64,000 bases of DNA from an uncultured Mediterraneibacter sp. GTDB lineage: Bacteria > Bacillota > Clostridia > Lachnospirales > Lachnospiraceae. Under the pieces are notes generated by a model that ran no database searches, was not told where the DNA came from, and worked only from the letters and a program-made list of their open reading frames with translations. The translations under genes were made by a program, and so were the position numbers. Every line of letters begins with the position of its first letter. Positions within the stretch are counted from its first letter, which is position 1. Positions 58,280-64,000 of this stretch are shown here, piece by piece. The stretch lies in contig CALWLJ010000002.1 of assembly GCA_944381495.1 (NCBI GenBank), forward strand, positions 1 through 64,000, written 5' to 3'.

Positions 58280-58390
58280 CTATCCTGCGATGGCGCAGAA
58301 CAATCCAGTAAATACTATATCACCAGTCTTTTTGATTTTCAACGGATTTTTTGGTCTCGGGTTTCCGCGTACGAAAGTTGTTCTTTTCAT
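58280..58390 (-). CDS. possible 36-residue ORF after spoIIP
   Basis: An ATG directly follows the spoIIP stop codon (TAAATG), with a GGAGG 7 nt upstream that is also the end of the spoIIP coding sequence (Gly-Gly-Glu). The peptide is basic at the N-terminus (RGNPRPKNPLKIKKTGD) and ends in a hydrophobic IVFTGLFCAIAG. No family is recognised. The parE promoter lies inside it, which argues that part of this sequence is kept for other reasons, so coding is uncertain. Confidence 0.3.
   Translation of the reverse strand: MKRTTFVRGNPRPKNPLKIKKTGDIVFTGLFCAIAG
58314..58342 (-). promoter_or_regulatory. sigma-A promoter of parE
   Basis: TTGAAA (58337-58342), a 17-bp spacer and TATAGT (58314-58319) on the minus strand. 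Confidence 0.8.
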
Positions 58391-59596
58391 TTATTCTCCT
58401 CCCAAGAGAACTGTACATAATGTATCGGAGAGTACTTCCATGGCGTTCATCATTTCTTCGACGGTGTTGGTCTGGGCGCCGGCTTCTACAAGCAGGGACT
58501 TGGGGAGGAGATGCAGATTATAGCGGTAGGCTCTCAGATAAATGTGTCTGGTAAAGCCGGGGTACTTTGCTTCCGAGGCGAGCTGCATCTGAAGGGAGAA
58601 GGCGAGATTATCCTGGATGTAGGGATTGTAGAGGTATTCGATATCCCCGTTGGTCCTTGAGCGGCTCAGCCCGTTGAAGTACATGATCTTGGCAGTGGGC
58701 TTCCCGTTGATTTCTGTAACAAGATGGGTCCCGGATGCCACGCCGTCCCGGTGAAGGTCAATGGCGACTTCGATGGTCGGGTTCTCCTTCAATATTTTCT
58801 CTACGGCTTCTCCTGCATATTCATAGGCTTTGCTCCGGTCCAGCTTTCCATTGATCTTGTCATAGACACCGGTGTCGTGGATCGTCTCAATTCCTTTTTC
58901 ATTTAACAGCTGAACAAGATATGTACCCACTCCGACAATACTGGTGGACGAATCCCCCGGCGTGGAATCTGCGAATTCTTCCTGAGAATGGGTATGATAA
59001 ACAAGGACTTTCGGCCCTTCAGATGAAGAATCAATGGTCATATCTTTTCCGAGCAGTTCGTCTGCGTTCAACTCATCCCTGTTTATCATAGTGGAGCTGT
59101 CTACTGTATAAAAATGACTGAGAAGATAGTCAAAATCCCTCAGTTTCTCAATCGACATATCAATTGAAGAAGATACGCGGACCGCCTCCTGATCATCTTC
59201 CGGCTGCTCCGATTCATCCGGCTTCCCGATCAGCTTTCCGTTTTCATCTACAGCATTTTCGTCGTTTGCCTGGCTTTCCAGTATCCTGGCGATCGTCTCT
59301 TCGTCCTCCATAACCGTCTCATCCACACTGTGATCCTCGACATAACTGATAAGGGGAAGCCATGCCAGTACTTTTTCTCTGATCCATCCAGCCGCATCTT
59401 CTGACGGTTTCCGGTTCATATATACAAGCCCCGGCATGTACATTTCTTCCGCACTCCGGAATATCCCGCGCTGCAGCTCATATTCCCATTCTCCTGCAGC
59501 TCCCCGGAATCCTGTCCAGATCAATCCTGTCACTGTCAGCACGACGGCTGCCGCCGTTCCTGCACGCATCAGCCATTTTCTTCCTGTCCTGTTCAT
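58391..59596 (-). CDS. spoIIP: SpoIIP, peptidoglycan hydrolase of engulfment
   Basis: An endopeptidase/amidase that thins septal peptidoglycan with SpoIID and SpoIIM. The 401-residue protein has an N-terminal membrane helix (about 10-27), an acidic linker, and the amidase-3-like domain with KVLVYHTHSQEEF (zinc-binding His), VGVGTYLVQLLNEKGIETIHDTG and EVAIDLHRDGV. The C-terminal LLVEAGAQTNTVEEMMNAME carries the conserved Glu. It follows gpr by about 60 bp, as in Bacillus, where the pair is also found. Confidence 0.93.
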   Translation of the reverse strand: MNRTGRKWLMRAGTAAAVVLTVTGLIWTGFRGAAGEWEYELQRGIFRSAEEMYMPGLVYMNRKPSEDAAGWIREKVLAWLPLISYVEDHSVDETVMEDEETIARILESQANDENAVDENGKLIGKPDESEQPEDDQEAVRVSSSIDMSIEKLRDFDYLLSHFYTVDSSTMINRDELNADELLGKDMTIDSSSEGPKVLVYHTHSQEEFADSTPGDSSTSIVGVGTYLVQLLNEKGIETIHDTGVYDKINGKLDRSKAYEYAGEAVEKILKENPTIEVAIDLHRDGVASGTHLVTEINGKPTAKIMYFNGLSRSRTNGDIEYLYNPYIQDNLAFSLQMQLASEAKYPGFTRHIYLRAYRYNLHLLPKSLLVEAGAQTNTVEEMMNAMEVLSDTLCTVLLGGE

Positions 59597-59655
59597 TTTC
59601 CGGCAGTCTTCCCTTTCCTGTGTTCTCCTGCCATTGTATGACGTTTCTGGTCAGG

Positions 59656-60630
59656 TTATTCCCTTTTTGTAAAAAGCATGTTGACCGCCTCCGAAATGGT
59701 ATGGCTGATGTGATGGATCATCTCATCCACATCCTTCGGGGTTACAAACATTCCGTTCAGATGAGGCGCGATCAGTTCTTTTATAAACTCCAGCTTTTCT
59801 CCTGGACTGTAGGAGCGCAGCGTCTCTCCCACACCTTTCAGTGACTGAGATCCTTCCAGAGCCCGGATAAAGTTCTCCATTGTATCATTTACGATCGTTG
59901 CAGCATCGACTACTGTGGGGACTCCAATGCCGATCACAGGCACTCCCAGCGATTCCCGGGTCATGCCGCACCGGTGATTTCCCACTCCGGAGCCGGGATG
60001 GATCCCAGTATCCGCAATCTGTACCGTCCGGTTCAGCCGCCTGCTGTTTCTCGCTGCCAGTGCATCTACCGCGATCACGATATCCGGATGAGTCTCGTTT
60101 ACAATTCCCCTGACGATCTCTGCAGACTCCATTCCAGTCTGCCCGGTCACCCCGGGAACAACAGCGCTTACCAGATTTGCATGATCCATCCCCATAGCAT
60201 ATTTCCCGTACTCTTTTACAATATGCCTGGTTACATGAAGATGGTCTGCCACATAGGGCCCCAATGCGTCCGGCGTCACCTCCCGGTTTCCCAGGCCTAC
60301 CACCAGAACAGAGATTTCCTCCTTTCTTTCCGGCACATTCTGCTCCACAAGTTCCCGGATATACCGGCACAGCTCACCTGCAACCGTCATCTGGCTTTCC
60401 TCGTCCGGCATGGCAAGTCCCGGCGCTTCAAGAGTCAGATACGTTCCCACAGGCTTGCCCATAGCTTTTGCACCGTTCTCCGTCTCGATCCGCACTCTGG
60501 TCACCCGGATCTCATTTTCCTCATCATAATGCTCTTCCAGAACTACACCGGATATCTCCACATTGTCCGACTCAAAACGTTCTTTCTCCTCCAGAGCAAG
60601 ATCCGTTCTCACACTATAATTCCTCAACAT
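59656..60630 (-). CDS. gpr: germination protease GPR
   Basis: It degrades small acid-soluble spore proteins at germination. The 324-residue zymogen has the N-terminal propeptide and VRTDLALEEKE, the region where activation cleavage occurs in Bacillus GPR, then VVGLGNREVTPDALGP and GVTGQTGMESAEIVRG and DALAARNSRRLNRTVQIADTG, read in parts. HPGSGVGNHR is the family's most conserved stretch. The ATG is preceded by GAGGGTGAG. Its promoter, divergent from rpsT, should be forespore-specific, but I cannot pick it confidently. Confidence 0.95.
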   Translation of the reverse strand: MLRNYSVRTDLALEEKERFESDNVEISGVVLEEHYDEENEIRVTRVRIETENGAKAMGKPVGTYLTLEAPGLAMPDEESQMTVAGELCRYIRELVEQNVPERKEEISVLVVGLGNREVTPDALGPYVADHLHVTRHIVKEYGKYAMGMDHANLVSAVVPGVTGQTGMESAEIVRGIVNETHPDIVIAVDALAARNSRRLNRTVQIADTGIHPGSGVGNHRCGMTRESLGVPVIGIGVPTVVDAATIVNDTMENFIRALEGSQSLKGVGETLRSYSPGEKLEFIKELIAPHLNGMFVTPKDVDEMIHHISHTISEAVNMLFTKRE

Positions 60631-60692
60631 GTCTCACCCTCACTTTTCTTACAGGATGACAGTATTTTTTGTAATATTTCTTAAAATATGTA

Positions 60693-60721
60693 TTGACATC
60701 CCATTCCGGTTGGCATAAAAT
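60693..60721 (+). promoter_or_regulatory. sigma-A promoter of rpsT
   Basis: A perfect TTGACA (60693-60698), 17-bp spacer and TAAAAT (60716-60721), about 95 bp before the rpsT start. Confidence 0.9.
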
Positions 60722-60816
60722 GAATGAGTATGTTTCAGAGGGATCGTCCGTGTCCGGGACCGCTGAGACAGGATTTCACATTTGAAAATTTCAAGTATAA
60801 TTTGGAGGTGTACAGA

Positions 60817-61080
60817 TTGGCTAACATTAAGTCTGCTAAAAAAAGAATTTTAGTAAACGAGACAAAGGCTGCAAGAAATAAAGCGATCAAATCCAGAGTG
60901 AAAACAGCTGTTAAAAAAGTAGAGGCTGCAGTTGCTCAGAAGGATGTAGAGGCTGCTAAGGCTGCTCTTCACACAGCGATCGTTGAGGTTTCCAAGGCAG
61001 GAAGCAAGGGTGTTTATCACAAGAAGACTGTTTCCAGAAAGATCTCACGTTTATCTAAGGCTGTAGATTCTATCGCTTAA
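60817..61080 (+). CDS. rpsT: 30S ribosomal protein S20
   Basis: An 87-residue helical protein that binds 16S rRNA. It begins ANIKSAKKRILVNE after a TTG start at 60817 with GGAGG 8 nt upstream; the longer frame starting at 60724 includes leader sequence without S20 similarity. The Lys-rich helices RNKAIKSRVKTAVKKVE and YHKKTVSRKISRLSKAVDS fit the family. A non-ATG start is common for rpsT. It is monocistronic between its own promoter and a terminator. Confidence 0.97.
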   Translation: MANIKSAKKRILVNETKAARNKAIKSRVKTAVKKVEAAVAQKDVEAAKAALHTAIVEVSKAGSKGVYHKKTVSRKISRLSKAVDSIA

Positions 61081-61110
61081 TTATATTGCTTATATTATAG
61101 AAATGAACAT

Positions 61111-61151
61111 AAAGAGAGATGTCCGTTACCGTCAGACGGACATCTCTCTTT
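61111..61151. terminator. bidirectional terminator between rpsT and the phosphoribosyltransferase gene
   Basis: A 16-bp stem (AAAGAGAGATGTCCGT / ACGGACATCTCTCTTT) with a 9-nt loop and T/A runs on both sides serves the two convergent genes. Confidence 0.9.
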
Positions 61152-61157
61152 TCCATT

Positions 61158-61799
61158 TTAAAGCTTAACATATCCGAAACTGTTGACCAGCCCGTCCAGT
61201 TTCTTCCCCTCTTTACACATCTGGCACTCATGAGCATTGTATACATGATAATCCGGAAGATCGGAAGAAGTGAAAATAGATTTTACCTCCATGCCGGCCA
61301 CTCTGGAGATCGCGCTGAATACCGCACAAATCCCGCATACCCTTCCGCCGTAATAGATCACCGACTCAATCGCCTGCATAGTCAGCGTACCCGTTGCCAT
61401 GGAATCGGTAAGAATCAGCACCTGTTTTCCCTGGATCATTCTCTGATTATTGTCCCGGAAAAGGATCTGTCCGGAGGAATCGAATTCCGGAGTCACAACA
61501 GAAATATTATTTCCCGCACTCATGGATATATTGGAACTGTCCGCCAGCTCCTGCGCCATAAAAGCAGCGATCACTTCCGTGTTCTTCATGCACACGATCG
61601 TATCTACCATTGTATTGGTCAAGTACTCTGCCGCAAGTGTCTTCGCCGTCTCTCTCGCATTATTGTGTCTGGTCTTCACTGTGGACATATCAATATATGT
61701 GTTCACATGTGAATTCTTCGTTGCAAAATGACCGCTCAGCATCTTGATGCGTGCCTTCGGGTTCTTCGTTGACCGAAGATTGACAAATCTTTCATCCAT
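61158..61799 (-). CDS. phosphoribosyltransferase, orotate-type fold
   Basis: The 213-residue protein has a type I PRTase fold with the PRPP-loop-like VLILTDSMATGTLTMQAI. The usual motif has two adjacent acidic residues (DD or ED); here the second is Ser (TDS), so activity may differ from true OPRT. It begins MDERFVNLRSTKNPKARIK and contains YIDMSTVKTRHNNARETA and a Cys pair near the end (ECQMC). The ATG at 61799 has AAGGAG 8 nt upstream. Annotation pipelines would call it orotate phosphoribosyltransferase; the substrate is not established. It is not beside other pyr genes. Confidence 0.75.
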   Translation of the reverse strand: MDERFVNLRSTKNPKARIKMLSGHFATKNSHVNTYIDMSTVKTRHNNARETAKTLAAEYLTNTMVDTIVCMKNTEVIAAFMAQELADSSNISMSAGNNISVVTPEFDSSGQILFRDNNQRMIQGKQVLILTDSMATGTLTMQAIESVIYYGGRVCGICAVFSAISRVAGMEVKSIFTSSDLPDYHVYNAHECQMCKEGKKLDGLVNSFGYVKL

Positions 61800-61847
61800 A
61801 TTCTTCTCTCCTTTCCATTCATCTGTCCGCTCAGGATCAGCCTGGCC

Positions 61848-61896
61848 GGAACACAGCACGATTCTCCGCTCCGGAGCTTTCCGTCCGCTGTGTTCC
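61848..61896 (-). promoter_or_regulatory. 10-bp hairpin before the phosphoribosyltransferase gene
   Basis: GGAACACAGC and GCTGTGTTCC (perfect 10 bp) enclose a 29-nt loop that contains an inner GCTCCGGAGC palindrome. On the plus strand it is followed by TTTT but no plus-strand gene ends here, so it is better read as a leader or spacer element of the phosphoribosyltransferase mRNA, or as a terminator of the MATE gene without a good U-run. Confidence 0.4.
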
Positions 61897-61940
61897 TTTT
61901 ACAGTTATTTTATCATACAGAGAGAAAAAATACAGCAAAT

Positions 61941-63314
61941 TTATTTATTGTCTTTCAGCGAAGGCCAGACCGTAATAAGCATGGTCACAAAGCTTGCTGT
62001 TCCCCCGATCACATTGGATACAGGCTCAGCCAGAAAGACGCCGTTTGTTCCCAGGCCTCCAATATAAGGGAGCAGAAGCGTCAGAGGAACCACAATGATC
62101 ACCTTGCGGAACAGAGAAAAGAATACTGCCTGTTTCGGACGGTTCAGAGCTGTATAGGTAGACTGGCCGGCAAACTGCAGCGCCATCATAAATATACCGC
62201 AGAAATAAATCCTCATAGCCGGGATCCCCTTCTCTATCAGCTCAGCCTCCTGGGTAAACAGTCTCATGAAGAATGCCGGTTCCAGCGTGATCACTGCCCA
62301 CATCACTCCTGTAAAGACAATACATCCCACCGTCATGAACTTGACAGCAGACTTCACCCGTTTATAGCATTTTGCTCCGTAATTATAGCTGATCACCGGC
62401 TGAGACCCGGATGTAAGACCGGTAACAGGCATGGTAATAATCTCACGGACAGAGTTTACAACTGTCATAATTCCCACGTAGATATCCCCGCCCTGTCTGG
62501 CAAGGACTGCATTGCATACGATCTGTACAATTCCATTTGTCACTGACATGACAAAGCCTGACGTTCCCAGAAGAGTAATCTCACGTGCCAGCCCCGGATC
62601 AAGACGCATAGACTTCCGGGTCAGTTTCAGCAGCACTTTCTTTCCAGTCAGGAACTTCAGTACCCACACTGCGGAAGCGCCCTGGGATATTACTGTAGCA
62701 ATCGCAGCTCCCCTTACTCCCATATTCATTCCGAAGATAAGGACCGGATCCAGAATAATATTAAGCACGGCTCCCAGAAGTACTGTCAGCATCCCCATTC
62801 TTCCGAATCCCTGGGCATTGATAAAATTGTTCATTCCCAGGCTTGTCATGACAAACAAAGTGCCGCACAGATAAATAGATATGTATTGATCTGCATAGGG
62901 ATACGTGGCGTCACTGGCGCCGAAAAGAAACAGGATCGGCCGCCGGAAAGCCAGACAGAGTATCATAAGGATCACGCCAGCAGCCAGCAGCATGGTAAAT
63001 GAATTTCCCATAACTTTCCGGGCTCGCTCCTCCTCATGTCCGCCCCTGGCAATGGAACACAGCGGCGCTCCGCCCATGCCGAACAGATTGGAAAAAGCCG
63101 TGATCACCGTAATGATGGGAAGGGCAAGCCCCACCCCGGTCAGCGCATCCGCAGACACATGGGGAATATGACCGATATAAATCCGGTCAACCACACTGTA
63201 GAGGACATTAATCAGCTGGGCAAGGGTCATGGGAAGAGCCAGGCTTAAAATATTCCGGGCAATACTGCCCTTACTAAAATCGTTATCCGGTGTTTTTTCC
63301 GCAGACCTCTGCAA
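61941..63314 (-). CDS. MATE-family multidrug/cation antiporter
   Basis: A 457-residue protein with about 12 membrane helices in two similar halves. Family segments are ILSLALPMTLAQLINVLYSVVDRIYIG and, in the second half, VTGLTSGSQPVISYNYGA, typical of Clostridia MATE transporters. It probably exports organic cations using Na+ or H+. The start is TTG at 63314 with GGAG 7 nt upstream. The 200-bp gap before it, after ilvC, has the ilvC terminator, a GGGAC/GTCCC hairpin and a possible TATAAC -10 box. Confidence 0.92.
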   Translation of the reverse strand: MQRSAEKTPDNDFSKGSIARNILSLALPMTLAQLINVLYSVVDRIYIGHIPHVSADALTGVGLALPIITVITAFSNLFGMGGAPLCSIARGGHEEERARKVMGNSFTMLLAAGVILMILCLAFRRPILFLFGASDATYPYADQYISIYLCGTLFVMTSLGMNNFINAQGFGRMGMLTVLLGAVLNIILDPVLIFGMNMGVRGAAIATVISQGASAVWVLKFLTGKKVLLKLTRKSMRLDPGLAREITLLGTSGFVMSVTNGIVQIVCNAVLARQGGDIYVGIMTVVNSVREIITMPVTGLTSGSQPVISYNYGAKCYKRVKSAVKFMTVGCIVFTGVMWAVITLEPAFFMRLFTQEAELIEKGIPAMRIYFCGIFMMALQFAGQSTYTALNRPKQAVFFSLFRKVIIVVPLTLLLPYIGGLGTNGVFLAEPVSNVIGGTASFVTMLITVWPSLKDNK

Positions 63315-63433
63315 AAAATCACTCCTTCCTTTTTTCTGTCTGTTATACCATACAACTCACGCAGTTCGCCGTATCAATCAGCCCGGGACTGCGTCCCTCG
63401 CTGTCTCCGCTTCGCTTCCGGTCGTATCGCGCA

Positions 63434-63476
63434 AAAAGAATACACACCCATCTGATGAAATGGCTGTGTATTCTTT
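63434..63476 (-). terminator. terminator of ilvC
   Basis: AAAGAATACACA and TGTGTATTCTTT arms with GCC/GGG-type inner pairs and a T-run on the minus strand, 38 bp after the ilvC stop codon. Confidence 0.85.
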
Positions 63477-63514
63477 CTTGTCTGTATCTATCAACGAATC
63501 GTATACAAAGATTA

Positions 63515-64000
<486 letters not shown>

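Noticed and set aside
60724-60816. 31-codon N-terminal extension of S20
   Set aside because: Starts 3 nt after the -10 box of the promoter and does not resemble S20; a TTG start with GGAGG fits the family N-terminus exactly.
63380-63430. Insertion-sequence end between ilvC and the MATE gene
   Set aside because: Only a short GGGAC/GTCCC dyad and G+C-rich stretch; no transposase, terminal repeats or target duplication seen.

Overview
The window looks like chromosomal DNA of an anaerobic, spore-forming Clostridia, most like a Lachnospiraceae. It carries a complete spoIIIAA-AH operon, spo0A, spoIVB, spoIIP and gpr. It also has an oxygen-sensitive group-B-type [FeFe]-hydrogenase, and the recognisable housekeeping genes are Firmicutes-like. 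Almost every gene is on the minus strand; the clear plus-strand genes are sstT, an Rpn-type gene and rpsT. No rRNA, tRNA or CRISPR array was seen. Many start codons are TTG or GTG and were chosen from AGGAGG-like sites.

Region by region (minus-strand genes are transcribed from high to low coordinates). 1-3.0 kb is an A+T-rich accessory island: an RRE/PqqD-like protein, a radical SAM-SPASM enzyme, an unrecognised 119-residue protein with its own strong ribosome site, an HPr-kinase-like ATPase, and what looks like the broken N-terminus of an ABC exporter. Just upstream (3.1-5.8 kb) lies a LytS-type histidine kinase with a SARP-type response regulator. A SARP-style direct repeat sits 9 bp before a -10 box in front of the island. 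This is the best candidate for an undescribed system, namely a peptide-modification (RiPP-like) locus.

6-16 kb is metabolic: alaS, [FeFe]-hydrogenase, a split cobalamin-dependent methionine synthase (metH core plus separate reactivation domain), metF and glgA. 16-27 kb is the conserved Firmicutes block spo0A-spoIVB-recN-argR-nadK-tlyA-dxs-ispA-xseB-xseA-nusB-Asp23, tying sporulation control to isoprenoid synthesis, DNA repair and transcription. prfC and cysK follow, then the spoIIIA operon with a good sigma-E promoter (30-35 kb).

35-41 kb is mixed: sstT, an Rpn-family nuclease/transposase gene with an apparent internal deletion, an ECF sigma/anti-sigma pair and a VanZ-domain protein. 41-54 kb holds rarA, pnp, rpsO, ribF, truB, nrnA, rbfA, infB, ylxQ, ylxR, nusA and rimP: the translation/transcription/RNA-decay operon, with several striking RNA hairpins (pnp leader, rimP leader, rimP-nusA and infB-rbfA spacers). 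54-64 kb has a type IIA topoisomerase pair, spoIIP, gpr, rpsT, a phosphoribosyltransferase, a MATE transporter and the 3' part of ilvC, which runs off the right edge.

Two related long-palindrome elements (8.7 and 37.9 kb) define an intergenic repeat family. Promoters and terminators were read by eye; family assignments rest on motifs remembered from known families, not on searches.
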